Shown: positions 1 through 9,134, numbered from the stretch's first letter. The stretch is 64,000 bases of DNA from Amphiplicatus sp046296195 (GCA_046296195.1 JBKBLR010000001.1:62001-126000), one strand, 5' to 3'. Program-made: numbers and translations. The notes: generated from the letters alone by a model not told the origin.

Positions 1-1062
1 GGCTGGAACCTCGACGCCCTTGAAGCGCTCGACTAGGCCGTCATAGCGCCCGCCCGATGCGACCGAACCGACGCGCACCGGCCGGCCCTTCTCATCCGCG
101 ATCGCGCTCAGCAGCTCCGCTTCGAAAACGGGGCCGGTGTAATATTCAAGGCCGCGGATGACCGAGAGGTCGATCTTGGCGCGCGCCTCATCAAGACCGA
201 GCGCCTTCAATTGCGCGGCGATCGCCGCGAGCGTTTCAACGCCCTTCGCGCCCGCCGCCGAGGCGCCGACGACGTTTGAAAGCCGCGCGCAGGTTTCCGC
301 ATTCGTCGCCGCGGTCGCCTTCATGAAGGCCATGACGCGCGCGATGTCGGCGTCGGCGAGCTTCGCCCCCTCGGTGAAATCGCCTGAATCATCCTTGCGC
401 CCCGGCCCGAGCAGCAGGGCGACCCCCGCCTCGCCGAGGCGGTCGAGCTTGTCCATCGCCCTGAGGACGCCAAGGCGGGTCGAGGCGTGCGCCGCGTCGC
501 TGAGCCCGAGCGTGTCGAGAAGCCCGGTCAGCGCGTTGCGGTCGTTTAGGCGAATCTGAAAATCGCGGCGCGCAAGGCCCGCAGCTTCGAGCGCCGCGCC
601 GAGCATCACGACGCATTCGGCGTCGGCGTGCGGCGCCGGCGCGCCGACCGTATCCGCGTCGCATTGCGTGAACTGCCGGAAGCGCCCCGGCCCCGGCTTT
701 TCATTGCGCCAGACGGACCCCACCGCATAGCGGCGGAAAGGCTTCGGCAGCGCGTCGTAATGTTCGGCGACATAACGGGCGAGCGGCGCGGTGAGGTCAT
801 AGCGCAGGCTCATCCACTGCTCGTCGTCGTCCTGGAGCGAGAAGACGCCCTGATTCGGGCGGTCGACGTCGGGCAGGAACTTGCCGAGTGCGTCGGTATA
901 TTCGAAGGCCGGCGTTTCGAGCGGATCGAAGCCGAAGGATTCGTAGACGGAGGAAATGCGGGCGAGCATCGCGCGCTCGGCGGCGATCTCCGCCCCGAAA
1001 CGGTCGCGAAAGCCGCGGGGAACGCGCGCTTTCGGGCGCGGGGGTTTGCGCTGTTCAGCCAT
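1..1062 (-). CDS. hisS: Histidine--tRNA ligase (C-terminal end outside window)
   Basis: Class II aminoacyl-tRNA synthetase that charges tRNA-His in the cytoplasm. Read on the minus strand from an ATG at 1062, the frame stays open to base 1, so 354 codons are present and the C-terminal anticodon-binding end lies outside the window. Visible hallmarks are RYDLTAPLARY (about residues 84-94, motif typical of HisRS), the class II motif 2 region GRFRQFTQCDADT (about 120-135) and the HisRS histidine-binding segment SGGRYDGL close to the window edge. The catalytic-domain features point to HisS rather than the HisZ paralogue, but HisZ cannot be fully excluded without the missing end. It is followed 39 bases before the stop of the cyclophilin gene, on the same strand. 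Confidence 0.9.
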   Translation of the reverse strand, partial: MAEQRKPPRPKARVPRGFRDRFGAEIAAERAMLARISSVYESFGFDPLETPAFEYTDALGKFLPDVDRPNQGVFSLQDDDEQWMSLRYDLTAPLARYVAEHYDALPKPFRRYAVGSVWRNEKPGPGRFRQFTQCDADTVGAPAPHADAECVVMLGAALEAAGLARRDFQIRLNDRNALTGLLDTLGLSDAAHASTRLGVLRAMDKLDRLGEAGVALLLGPGRKDDSGDFTEGAKLADADIARVMAFMKATAATNAETCARLSNVVGASAAGAKGVETLAAIAAQLKALGLDEARAKIDLSVIRGLEYYTGPVFEAELLSAIADEKGRPVRVGSVASGGRYDGLVERFKGVEVPA

Positions 1063-1101
1063 GAGGGGCGGGATAGCCGAGGCCGCGCGGGGCCGCAAAT
1101 T

Positions 1102-1848
1102 CTAATCGGCGGCGGGGCGCTCGCTGAGGCGTTCGACCCGCGTCACGATGACCGCCTCGCGCGGGACCTCGGCCTCGAAGGGGCCCGCGGGGCCGGTTGG
1201 AACCGCGCCGATGGCGTCGGCGACGTCCATGCCGTCGATCACGCGCCCGAACACCGTGTAGCCGTAGCGGATACCAAGGTCGTTGACGAAATGGTCGAGC
1301 GCTTCGTTGTTGTCGGCGAGATTGACATACCACTGCGCGCCGGCGCTGTTCGGATCGCGCATGCGCGCCATGGCGAGCGTCGTGCGGTAGTTCGGAAGGC
1401 CGTTGTCGCCTTCGTAAGGCACGGGGGCGCGCGTCGGCCGCTCGTTATAGGCGACGCCGTAGCCGCCGCCCTGCACGACGAAGCCGGGGACGACGCGGTG
1501 GATGATGGTGCGGTCGTAATGGCCGTCCGCCGCATATTGGAGGAAATTGGCGACCGTCTTTGGCGCCTGCGCGCCATAAAGCTCGACGATGATGTCGCCC
1601 TTCGAGGTCGACAGGCGCGCAAAGTCGGTCGCCGCCGGCCAGGCGAAGTCGTCGGCGCGGGTCGGCGGCGGCGAGGGAACCACCGTCTCGGCCGGCGGCG
1701 GCGCCGTCTCTTCGACGACCTCGCCCGCCGGCGCTGACGAAGGCGCGGCGGAGGCCGGGGCGGGCGCGTCTTCCTTCCCGCTGCAGGCGGCGAGCGCCAT
1801 CGCGGCGAGCGCCGCGCAAGTCGATCGGGCGACAAATCGCATCGTCAT
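1102..1848 (-). CDS. Lipoprotein peptidyl-prolyl cis-trans isomerase, cyclophilin type
   Basis: Predicted exported lipoprotein of 248 residues that catalyses proline isomerisation during folding in the periplasm. The N-terminus is a lipoprotein signal with lipobox LAAC (Cys22), followed by a low-complexity Ala/Pro/Glu linker to about residue 75. The remainder is a bacterial cyclophilin domain: GDIIVELYG, the HRVVPGFVVQGGG core and a shortened NSAGAQWYVN version of the NGSQFFI segment. The start ATG overlaps the pgi stop by four bases (ATGA), so translation is probably coupled to pgi upstream. The signal peptide and lipobox are seen in the sequence; the membrane of residence is inferred. Confidence 0.88.
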   Translation of the reverse strand: MTMRFVARSTCAALAAMALAACSGKEDAPAPASAAPSSAPAGEVVEETAPPPAETVVPSPPPTRADDFAWPAATDFARLSTSKGDIIVELYGAQAPKTVANFLQYAADGHYDRTIIHRVVPGFVVQGGGYGVAYNERPTRAPVPYEGDNGLPNYRTTLAMARMRDPNSAGAQWYVNLADNNEALDHFVNDLGIRYGYTVFGRVIDGMDVADAIGAVPTGPAGPFEAEVPREAVIVTRVERLSERPAAD

Positions 1849-3524
1849 TCCCCTTCGAGGCGATCTCGGGCCTTCGCCCTGATCGCGTTGATCCGGTCGA
1901 TGAGCGCGCGCGTCGATCCGTCATGACCGCTCGCCGCGCCCTTCATCTCTCCCGCCCGCGCAATCTTCGGCAGGATGCCCTTCGCCAGCGCCTTGCCGAG
2001 CTCGACGCCCCACTGGTCGAAGGAATTCACGCCCCAGATCACGCCCTGGCAGAAGACCTTGTGCTCATAGAGCGCGATCAGCGCGCCGAGCGTCGCCGGC
2101 GTCAGGCGCTCCATCAGGATCGCGTTCGACGGCCGGTCGCCCGGGAAGAGCTTGTGCGGCAGGAGCGCGGCGATCTTGTCCGGGGCAAGTCCTTGCCGTG
2201 CGAGCTCGGCGCGCGTTTCGGCCTCGTCCTTCCCGCGCATCAGCGCTTCGGGCTGGGCGAGGAAATTGGCAAGGAGCTTCTCGTGATGGTCGCCCATCGG
2301 CGCGGCGGACAGCGCGGCGGCGATGAAATCGCAGGCGATGAGATCCGTACCCTGATGGATGAGCTGGTAGAAGGCGTGCTGGCCGTTGGTGCCGGGCTCG
2401 CCGAAAAGGACGGGCCCGCTCGCGCGCGCGAGGGGAGCGCCCGCGATCGAGACGGATTTGCCGTTCGATTCCATGTCGAGCTGCTGGAGGAAGGCCGGCA
2501 GGCGGTGAAGATGCTGGTCATAAGGGAGGACCGCGAGCGCGCCCGCGCCCATGATGTTGCGGTTCCAGACGCCGGCGAGCGCGAGAAGCGCGGGCATGTT
2601 GCGCTCGAGCGGCGCCGAGCGGAAATGCTCGTCCATCCCATGGGCGCCCTTGAGGAGCGCCTCAAAAGCCGGCCAGCCGCATTGCAGCGCGATCGACAGA
2701 CCGATCGCCGACCACAGCGAATAGCGACCGCCGACCCAGTCCCAGAAGACGAACATGGTCTGCGGCGCTATGCCGAAATCCGTCACCGCCTTCACATTCG
2801 TCGACAGCGCGATGAAATGCTTTGCGATCGAGGCTTCGTCGCCGCCATGGGCGAGGAACCACGCCCGCGCGCTCGCCGCGTTGGTCATCGTCTCTTCGGT
2901 CGTGAAGGTCTTCGAGGCGATGATGAACAGCGTCGTTTCAGGATCGACGGCGGCGAGCGTGTCGGCGAGGTGCTGGCCGTCGACATTCGACACGAAGAAG
3001 GCGCGCCGGCCCTTCAGCCAGAAGGGCCGCAGCGCCTCGACCGCCATCAAGGGCCCGAGGTCCGAGCCGCCGATGCCGATATTGACGACGGTGTCGAGCG
3101 GACGGCCCGAAAAGCCTTTCAGCGCGCCCGCCGCCATGCGGTCGGCGAAGGCCTTCATCTTCGCCCTTTCGGCGGCGACGAGCGGGGCGACGTCGGCCCC
3201 GTCGACCCTGTAGGGACGGCCGGAGAAATCCCGCAGCGCCACGTGAAGAACCGCGCGGTCCTCGGTCGCGTTGATCTTCGCGCCCGAGACCATGCGCGCG
3301 ATGGCGCCTTCGAGGTCGGCGGCGCGGGCGAGGTCGAGGAGCGCGGCGCGCGCCGAACGCGAGATCTTGTTCTTGGAATAGTCGAGGAAGAGCCCCGCCG
3401 CCTCGAGCGAGAAATCGGCGGCGCGCGCCGGATCGGTCTCGAAAAGGTTGATGGTGCGCGTCTTGCGAAGGCTCGCCCCAAGCCGCTCAAGGTCCGCCCA
3501 CGAGGCGTCTTCCGAAAGGCTCAT
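1845..3524 (-). CDS. pgi: Glucose-6-phosphate isomerase
   Basis: Interconverts glucose-6-phosphate and fructose-6-phosphate in glycolysis and gluconeogenesis. The 559-residue product is close to the E. coli length (549). Both family signatures are present: GGRYSLWSAIGLS near residue 265 and GVNSFDQWGVELGK near residue 500; NIGIGGSDLGP forms the phosphate-binding SIS segment near 150. The ATG at 3524 opens the frame just after a TTAACC-containing leader. The stop codon overlaps the start of the cyclophilin gene, suggesting a pgi-cyclophilin transcript, possibly continuing into hisS. Confidence 0.97.
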   Translation of the reverse strand: MSLSEDASWADLERLGASLRKTRTINLFETDPARAADFSLEAAGLFLDYSKNKISRSARAALLDLARAADLEGAIARMVSGAKINATEDRAVLHVALRDFSGRPYRVDGADVAPLVAAERAKMKAFADRMAAGALKGFSGRPLDTVVNIGIGGSDLGPLMAVEALRPFWLKGRRAFFVSNVDGQHLADTLAAVDPETTLFIIASKTFTTEETMTNAASARAWFLAHGGDEASIAKHFIALSTNVKAVTDFGIAPQTMFVFWDWVGGRYSLWSAIGLSIALQCGWPAFEALLKGAHGMDEHFRSAPLERNMPALLALAGVWNRNIMGAGALAVLPYDQHLHRLPAFLQQLDMESNGKSVSIAGAPLARASGPVLFGEPGTNGQHAFYQLIHQGTDLIACDFIAAALSAAPMGDHHEKLLANFLAQPEALMRGKDEAETRAELARQGLAPDKIAALLPHKLFPGDRPSNAILMERLTPATLGALIALYEHKVFCQGVIWGVNSFDQWGVELGKALAKGILPKIARAGEMKGAASGHDGSTRALIDRINAIRAKARDRLEGE

Positions 3525-3618
3525 CGTGGATTAACCATCAAGGATGCCCCGCGCGTTGATAAAGATTTTATCGAGGCGCCTCAACCGATCTTAATGACGA
3601 CGTCGTAAGGGACGTTCC

Positions 3619-3765
3619 ATGACCGCATCAGATCGCACCGCTCTCGCCCGGCGTCTTCTCCGCAACGCCCTCGTTGTGATCGCGGCGACGGCGGTTTTCG
3701 GCTTCAAGGCGGCCGAACGCGGACCCCTCGCGGCGCCCGCGCCGGTCGCGATCGCCGCGCATTGA
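3619..3765 (+). CDS. Small hypothetical protein (48 aa), single hydrophobic segment
   Basis: A short plus-strand frame lying in the 240-base gap between pgi and the redoxin gene. It starts at an ATG preceded by AAGGGA about seven bases upstream, a good ribosome-binding site, and encodes a basic N-terminus (RTALARRLLRN), a short hydrophobic stretch (ALVVIAATAVFGF) and an Ala/Pro tail. The pattern suits a small inner-membrane peptide or cleaved signal, with no family recognised. Its support is position, ribosome-binding site and codon use only; it could be spurious. Confidence 0.4.
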   Translation: MTASDRTALARRLLRNALVVIAATAVFGFKAAERGPLAAPAPVAIAAH

Positions 3766-3768
3766 TCT

Positions 3769-4374
3769 TCACGACTTGTATTTGACCGCGCAGCCGTAGG
3801 GATTCGTTTCCTTGACGGCGACCGGTTCGCCCTTGCCGACGCTCGACAGCGCCGCGAGCACATAGTTGAAGGCCCCCTCGACGGTCGCATGGTTCGCCGA
3901 CGGCTTGTCGTCGATCGCGCCGGCATAGCGCAGCACCCCGTCCTTATCGATCAGCGCCATTTGGGGCGTCGTATTCGCGTCATAGGCCTTGCCGACGACG
4001 CCGTCCGGATCGAGCAGGATATAGTCGGGCTCGGAGGCCCATTCCTTCATCAGCTTGTTGGCGCGGGTCGCGTCCGCGTGGCCCTGCTTGCCGGGCGCTG
4101 ACGACATCACCGTGATCCAGACCGCGCCGGCCGCGTTGGCGGCCTTCTGGGTCTTCTGCATGTTGCCGGTCTCGTAGTGCTTCTGGACGAAGGGGCAGCC
4201 GTCATTCGTCCATTCGAGGATGACGGTCTCACCCTTGAACTGGTCGAGCGAGATGGTCTCGCCGCTCGCGGTCGGGCCCGAGAAAGCCGGCGCCGGCGCA
4301 TCGACCGCGGGGCCGGCGACGGCGACCGCGGCGAGCGCGGCCGTGGCGGCGGCGAGGGCGAAGAGTTTCTTCAT
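3769..4374 (-). CDS. Periplasmic redoxin-family protein (AhpC/TSA-like fold)
   Basis: A 201-residue exported thioredoxin-fold protein with an Ala-rich signal peptide (residues 1 to about 20). The expected active site is WTNDGCPFVQKHY (Cys near 60), which has one cysteine rather than the CxxC of thioredoxins; another cysteine sits near the C-terminus in PYGCAVKYK. The layout resembles peroxiredoxin-like redoxins with a peroxidatic and a distant resolving cysteine. The ATG overlaps the stop of the DsbD-like gene by four bases, so the two are probably co-translated and the transporter may reduce this protein. The exact substrate is unknown. Confidence 0.8.
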   Translation of the reverse strand: MKKLFALAAATAALAAVAVAGPAVDAPAPAFSGPTASGETISLDQFKGETVILEWTNDGCPFVQKHYETGNMQKTQKAANAAGAVWITVMSSAPGKQGHADATRANKLMKEWASEPDYILLDPDGVVGKAYDANTTPQMALIDKDGVLRYAGAIDDKPSANHATVEGAFNYVLAALSSVGKGEPVAVKETNPYGCAVKYKS

Positions 4375-6452
4375 CGCCAGACTCCTTTTTCTGCGGGGGT
4401 TACGAGCTTGAGGATCGCGGCCTCCGTCAGCGGCTGGGGCAGCACCACCGCCTCGCCGCCCGGGGGATAATAAACGTAGAGCGGCACGCCATTGGCGCCG
4501 AACGAAGCGAGCGCCTCGGCGATCCTGTCATCGCGGTTGGTCCAGTCCGCGACGACGAAGGTGACGTCGGCGGCGGCAAAGGCGTTCGCAACATTTTTCG
4601 ACGACAGAACCGTCAGCTTGTTCACCTGGCAGGTGACGCACCACGCCGCCGTGAAGTCGATGAAGAGCGGCTCGCCACCGGCGCGCCGGCGTTCGATATC
4701 AGCCGCGTCGAAGGGCACGGCCTCGCCGATCGCATAGCGCGCCTGCGCCGCGACAGCGTTCGCTGGGCGAAGGAGCGCCACTGGAACGACGGCGAGCGCA
4801 AGGGCGGCGAGCGCGGCGGCGCGCGCGGCGCCGCCCGTCCGCCCCCATTCCCAGAGCCGGGCGGCGAGCGCGAGGAGCACAAGCCCCGTGAGTGCGAGCG
4901 CCAGACCGGCGCGATCCGTCTGGGCGCTGAGCACCCAGATGAAATAAGCGCTCGCCGCGAAGACCGGAAACGCCAGAAGCTGCCGGAACCGGTCCATCCA
5001 AGCCCCCGGCTTCGGCAGCCGGCGCGCAAGGGCCGGCGAGAAGGAGAGCGCGACGTAAGGCGCGGCGAGCCCCAGCGCCATGGCGATGAAGATCGCTATG
5101 CCGCCCGCCGGCGGCAGCAGCGCCGCGGCGCCGACCGGCGCGGTGAGGAACGGACCGACGCAGGGCGCGGCGACGAAGACGGCGAGGACGCCGGTCAGGA
5201 AGGCGGCCATGTCGCCCTGCGCCGACGCCAGGAGGCCGCCGCCGACATTCTGGAAGCCCTGCCCCACCGTGAAGGCGCCGGCGAGATTGAGGCCGACGGC
5301 GAACAGCACATAGGCCGACAGCGCGATGACGACCGGCGACTGCAGGTGAAAGCCCCAGCCGAGCCCCTCGCCCGCGGCGCGCAAGGCGATGAGCGTCGCG
5401 CCGAGAACGGCGAAGGTCGCGACGACGCCGGCGGCGTAGAGCGTTCCATGGCGCCGCATGGTCCGCGCCTCCGCGCCGGCGGCGGCGAAGGACGCGGCCT
5501 TCACGAACAGGATCGGGAACACGCAGGGCATCAGATTGAGGATGGCGCCGCCGAGGAAGGCGGCGAGCAGAAGCCCGGGCAGCGATTGCAGCGCGGGCGC
5601 CGGCGCCCCCCTCGTCGCCCGCGCGCCCGGCGGCGCATCGAGCGCGATCGCGGGATCGGGCGTCGCGGCGAGCGCGAAATTCTTCGCGCCCGTCGCCGTG
5701 TCGACGCTGAGGACGCCTTTGAGCGCGCCCTCCGGCGCCTTCAGCGCCGGCATCGAGACGCGCACGACGTCGCCGCGCCGCTCGAAGCGCTGCGCCGCTG
5801 AGGGCGCGACGAGATTGTCCGCCTCCGGAAAGAAATAGGCGCCGGTCGCCCCGGCGCCGAGCGCTGCGGCCTCGATGACGATTTCGCCTTCGGCGCTGTT
5901 GTAGGCGGCCTCGGCGGGAACGGGCGCGGCGGCGTCGGCGGCGGCGAAGATCGCCGCTGCGTCCCTGTTCGCGGCAGGCTCGGCGAGGACCGGCAGCGAC
6001 AGCGAGAAGACGCCGGTTTCGGGCACGCAGATGTCGGCGCAGATGAGCCAGGTCGCCTCAAGGCCGACGTCGAGAGTCGAGCCGACGAGGGCGTTGGCCG
6101 GCGCGGTCAGCCTCGCCAGGAAGACCGGTTCGCCCTCATGGCCGTAATTGACGAGCGGGCCGATGGCGATGCGATGCGGCGCGGGATAGTCGACGGGGCC
6201 GGCCGACGCGCCGTCGGGCAGCGTCCAGACCGTGTCGAGCGGCAGGCCGGAATCGCCCGGGTTCTTCCAGTAGACATGCCAGCCGTCTTCGAGGACCTGA
6301 TGCAGCGCGAGTCGGACGGTCCCGCCCGGCGCGACGCCGGTTCGTTCGGCGAGGAGTTCGGAGCGCGCATGATCCGTGACCGCGACTGATTGCGCGGCGG
6401 CCGGCGCAAGGAGCGCGGACGACAGGGCGGCGGCGGCGAGGGCGGCCTTCAT
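4371..6452 (-). CDS. DsbD/ScsB-like thiol:disulfide interchange transporter
   Basis: A 693-residue inner-membrane protein moving electrons from the cytoplasm to periplasmic thiol proteins. Order seen: signal peptide (1-20); N-terminal periplasmic DsbD-like domain with the cysteine pair CADIC (about 137-141); a polytopic core with the paired-cysteine helices NLMPCVFPI (about 300) and AAPCVGPFL (about 430); then a C-terminal thioredoxin domain with CVTC near residue 610. All six cysteines expected for the three-step relay are visible. Length and the N-terminal domain resemble ScsB more than classical DsbD (about 570 aa). It is coupled by ATGA overlap to the redoxin gene, its likely client. Confidence 0.88.
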   Translation of the reverse strand: MKAALAAAALSSALLAPAAAQSVAVTDHARSELLAERTGVAPGGTVRLALHQVLEDGWHVYWKNPGDSGLPLDTVWTLPDGASAGPVDYPAPHRIAIGPLVNYGHEGEPVFLARLTAPANALVGSTLDVGLEATWLICADICVPETGVFSLSLPVLAEPAANRDAAAIFAAADAAAPVPAEAAYNSAEGEIVIEAAALGAGATGAYFFPEADNLVAPSAAQRFERRGDVVRVSMPALKAPEGALKGVLSVDTATGAKNFALAATPDPAIALDAPPGARATRGAPAPALQSLPGLLLAAFLGGAILNLMPCVFPILFVKAASFAAAGAEARTMRRHGTLYAAGVVATFAVLGATLIALRAAGEGLGWGFHLQSPVVIALSAYVLFAVGLNLAGAFTVGQGFQNVGGGLLASAQGDMAAFLTGVLAVFVAAPCVGPFLTAPVGAAALLPPAGGIAIFIAMALGLAAPYVALSFSPALARRLPKPGAWMDRFRQLLAFPVFAASAYFIWVLSAQTDRAGLALALTGLVLLALAARLWEWGRTGGAARAAALAALALAVVPVALLRPANAVAAQARYAIGEAVPFDAADIERRRAGGEPLFIDFTAAWCVTCQVNKLTVLSSKNVANAFAAADVTFVVADWTNRDDRIAEALASFGANGVPLYVYYPPGGEAVVLPQPLTEAAILKLVTPAEKGVWR

Positions 6453-6489
6453 GCCGCCTCATTAAGGGCGGGCTTCGTTGACGCCAAGC

Positions 6490-6511
6490 AAAAGGGGCGG
6501 GCCCTCCCGCC
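6490..6511 (-). terminator. Intrinsic terminator after sapC
   Basis: On the minus strand a GGCGGG/CCCGCC stem with a four-base loop is followed by CC and a run of four T, 24 bases past the sapC stop codon. It separates sapC from the dsbD-like gene downstream. Confidence 0.5.
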
Positions 6512-6534
6512 GCGCTCGCCGAGACGTGAAGGCG

Positions 6535-7329
6535 TCACGAAAACCGGCGGACGCTCGCGGCCTCGGTCTCGGTCATGTTGAACCGCCGCATCCGGCGCAG
6601 GATCAGGTTCCGCCAGTTTCCGAGCGAAAGCAGGTGCGAATAGAGGATCGGAAGGACGTTCAGCTTACGGACTTTGAGGAATTCCTCGTCGGAAAGCCCC
6701 GCCAGCTTTCGTTCGTCGACGCCGAAATATTGCGCGAAGGCTTGCGGCGCGCCGCCGGCGGTCGGCGTGTATTGCGCCGATTGCCCCGAGATGAGGTCGA
6801 GTTCCTTGACCTGCTTGAGGACCTGCTCGGTGAGGCGGCGGTCCGATTCATAGGTCTTGGTGAATTCCATCGCCTGTTTCGACAGCTCGCTGAGCTCGCC
6901 GCCGGCGAACAGCTTGGCGTCGGCGTTGCGGTCAAGACCCTCGAAGCCGGCGTCGATCACAAGCGCGAAGCGATCCCCGCCCTGCTCGGCGGCGAGGCCG
7001 AACGGATAGCGGCGGATGTAGCCGGGGATATAGGCGTAAGGGTCCCAGTGACCGTTCTCGTCGACGAACAGGTTGACGTCGTCGAGAAGGCCTACGATCG
7101 CGAGCGGCTGAAGGTCCTCGAGCGAGCCGAACACGACCGGGTAATGGCGGCTTGCTTCGGCGATTTCCGAGATCGTCAGCGGAATCGCCCGCACATTGGC
7201 GCAGAACTGGAAGGGTTTAGCGGCGGCCCGAACGCCGAGATCGCCATGGGACTGGGTGTTGAGCAGTTCTGGGCGCTGGAAGAGAAACATCGTTCCCGAA
7301 ATCTGCATCGACGGGGCGGTCTGGCTCAT
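6535..7329 (-). CDS. sapC: SapC family protein
   Basis: A 264-residue protein that I recognise as the SapC family (named from an S-layer-linked gene of Campylobacter; biochemical role not established). Family traits visible are the N-terminal FLFQRPELLNTQSHGDLGV region, HYPVVFGS, the DENGHWDPYAYIPGYIRRYPF block and the C-terminal segment HLLSLGNWRNLI. No signal peptide or membrane segment is seen, so it is probably cytoplasmic. In alphaproteobacteria sapC often sits beside TonB-dependent receptor and oxygenase genes; here it is alone, about 34 kb from the receptor in this window. It has its own likely terminator. Confidence 0.85.
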   Translation of the reverse strand: MSQTAPSMQISGTMFLFQRPELLNTQSHGDLGVRAAAKPFQFCANVRAIPLTISEIAEASRHYPVVFGSLEDLQPLAIVGLLDDVNLFVDENGHWDPYAYIPGYIRRYPFGLAAEQGGDRFALVIDAGFEGLDRNADAKLFAGGELSELSKQAMEFTKTYESDRRLTEQVLKQVKELDLISGQSAQYTPTAGGAPQAFAQYFGVDERKLAGLSDEEFLKVRKLNVLPILYSHLLSLGNWRNLILRRMRRFNMTETEAASVRRFS

Positions 7330-7454
7330 GGGCGCGTTACCTCATTGAAGGGCGAAGAGGGGCCGCCGGCCGCGGTCCGCCCCTTCGGACGGCGCTGCCC
7401 AATGACCCGCGAAAGACGGCGCCCCATAGCAAAAGCCCCCGCCCCGTCCAAGGC

Positions 7455-8345
7455 TTAAGATGGCGATGCAAGAAAAGCCGCTGCAACCTGCGGCTTTTCG
7501 AACGGCACGAGATGCGTGACGCCGGCAAGGCGATCGACCCGTGCGCCGAGGCGCCGGAAGCGGCGTTCCGAGCCTTCCGGCACGGTTGAGGAGGGATGGG
7601 CTGCGGCGAGGACCGAAATCGGCGCTTTGCAGCGCTTGAGCGCGCCCCAGAGATCATTCGCCTGCGCCGCGAAATTCGCCGCTTCCCAGGCCGGCGCGCA
7701 GGCAAGGCGCACGCCCTCGCCGTCGGCGAGGAGGCCGTCCTCGAGATAGTCCTCGATGATCCCCTCGGCCCAGCCCGCGAAAAAGGGCTTGGCCGCGTAA
7801 CTCGCGAGCGCCGAGCGCCGGTCCGGCCAGCGGCTGCGCCGCCGCGCGGCCGCCCTGACCAGCGGAATGCGCGGCGCGATCAGCGGCCAGACCGGGGACG
7901 CGGCGAGCATCGACCAGCGTTTCGGCATCGCGACCGGCTCAATGAGGCGAAGCGCCGCGACGTCGGCTTCGCCGGCCGCCGCCGTCGCCGCGGCGACGCC
8001 GCCGAGACTGTGCCCGGCGAGCGTCCAGGGACCCTTCGCCGCCAGGGCGGCGAGCGCCGCCCTGACGCGCCGCAGGTCTTCTCCGAAAACCGCCATGCTG
8101 CGATGGCCGCCCGGCTCGGCCGGCAGGCGTGTGCGGCCATGGCCGCGAAGATCGACGGCGAAGACATCGAACCGGTCGCCGAGCGCTTCCAGCATGCGCC
8201 GGTAGGCGGAGGCGCAAAAGCCGTTCGCGTGCGCGAACAGGAGCGGCGGCGCGCCTTCGCGCCCGAACCGAAGAAGCGCGACCTCGCCGCCGTCGATCGC
8301 CACGCAGCAGCGCTGCGCCGCGTTCATCGCCGTCGCCGCCCTCAT
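7455..8345 (-). CDS. Alpha/beta-fold hydrolase
   Basis: A 296-residue cytoplasmic hydrolase. The oxyanion/HG-type segment FAHANGFCASAY precedes VDLRGHGRT, and the nucleophile elbow is GHSLGG (Ser near residue 110). The catalytic His is probably in GVTHLVPFE near the C-terminus. The substrate cannot be told from sequence. Its ATG overlaps the stop of the exonuclease-like gene by four bases, indicating coupled translation. Confidence 0.82.
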   Translation of the reverse strand: MRAATAMNAAQRCCVAIDGGEVALLRFGREGAPPLLFAHANGFCASAYRRMLEALGDRFDVFAVDLRGHGRTRLPAEPGGHRSMAVFGEDLRRVRAALAALAAKGPWTLAGHSLGGVAAATAAAGEADVAALRLIEPVAMPKRWSMLAASPVWPLIAPRIPLVRAAARRRSRWPDRRSALASYAAKPFFAGWAEGIIEDYLEDGLLADGEGVRLACAPAWEAANFAAQANDLWGALKRCKAPISVLAAAHPSSTVPEGSERRFRRLGARVDRLAGVTHLVPFEKPQVAAAFLASPS

Positions 8346-8860
8346 ATTTCGTCGCGCCCGTCCGCGGCGAGGCGATAGATGGTCAAAAGGTGCAGCGCAT
8401 CTTCGGAGGCGCGGTGTCGGCGCGGCGCCAGACGATCCGCCTGCTGAAGAAGCCTTGCCTTGGCCGCGTCCGACAAGGGCGGCATCGCCCGCGCAAAATC
8501 GTGAAGCCTGATGCCGCAGCGCCGGCCTGCCGCCTGAAAGAGCCGCAGCATCCAGAATCCGTCCCAGTCGGGCGCGTCGGAATAGACGGTGCGGCCCTCA
8601 AGCGCCGTTTCGAGGCGTTTGCAGGCGTCGGAAGGATCGGTTCCAAGGTCGCGCAGCATCCGCGGCGAAATGCCGTGCAGGCGTTCGGCCTTAGGGTCCC
8701 AGGCCTCCATCGACCAGGACGGCGCCGGATTGATCAGCACGGCGTCAGTGAGGCCGTCGTCGAGCGCCCAGCCGACCTCGATCGGCCAGGAAAAGGGCCC
8801 GAGGCCCGAGGCTTCAAAATCGATGAAAGCAAAACGCGGCGGCGCAGAGCGGTCTCCCAA
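8342..8860 (-). CDS. 3'-5' exonuclease-like protein (DEDDh fold)
   Basis: A 172-residue RNase H-fold protein. The acidic residues of the DEDDh family are visible: FIDFEASGL (Asp, Glu; about 12-20), SDAPDWDGFW (Asp; about 92-101) and HRASEDALH (His and Asp; about 147-155). The length is that of a stand-alone exonuclease domain, like oligoribonuclease or a DnaQ-type proofreader without partner domains. The substrate (RNA or DNA) is not determined. It is the first gene of a coupled pair with the alpha/beta hydrolase. Confidence 0.75.
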   Translation of the reverse strand: MGDRSAPPRFAFIDFEASGLGPFSWPIEVGWALDDGLTDAVLINPAPSWSMEAWDPKAERLHGISPRMLRDLGTDPSDACKRLETALEGRTVYSDAPDWDGFWMLRLFQAAGRRCGIRLHDFARAMPPLSDAAKARLLQQADRLAPRRHRASEDALHLLTIYRLAADGRDEI

Positions 8861-8936
8861 GCGTCGCCTCCCGCGACTTCACCATCGTGGCAGAGTTTAG
8901 CCGCGCGCCGCCCCGGCCGGCCAGCCCGCCCGCGCG

Positions 8937-9134
8937 TCAGGGCTTGGCCCGGAAGACGCCGGTCGCGGGATCGCGCTCGAAATCGAGAATTTCGCCGTCA
9001 GGCCCCCGCGCCTCGCCCCGCAGCGCGTCGATCGCCCGGCGCCATTCGCCGGCCTTGCGCGCGCCGAACCGGTAAAGCGCGACCGCGCCACCGATGAACA
9101 GAAACCCTGCGATGATCCCGGCGGCTGAATTCAT
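8937..9134 (-). CDS. Small membrane-anchored hypothetical protein
   Basis: A 65-residue product: an N-terminal hydrophobic helix (about residues 5-22) followed by a charged segment, GEWRRAIDALRGEARGPDGEIL, ending FRAKP. It looks like a single-pass inner-membrane protein with a short cytoplasmic tail. No family recognised. It is separated from the exonuclease gene by 76 bases and has a divergent neighbour, the polyprenyl synthase gene. Confidence 0.6.
   Translation of the reverse strand: MNSAAGIIAGFLFIGGAVALYRFGARKAGEWRRAIDALRGEARGPDGEILDFERDPATGVFRAKP

Noticed and set aside
1923..3608. 561-codon plus-strand frame opposite pgi
   Set aside because: Shadow of the clearly recognised pgi gene.
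7330..7454. Possible terminator between sapC and the hydrolase
   Set aside because: The AAGCC/GGCTT pairing has a long loop and few pairs; not supported.
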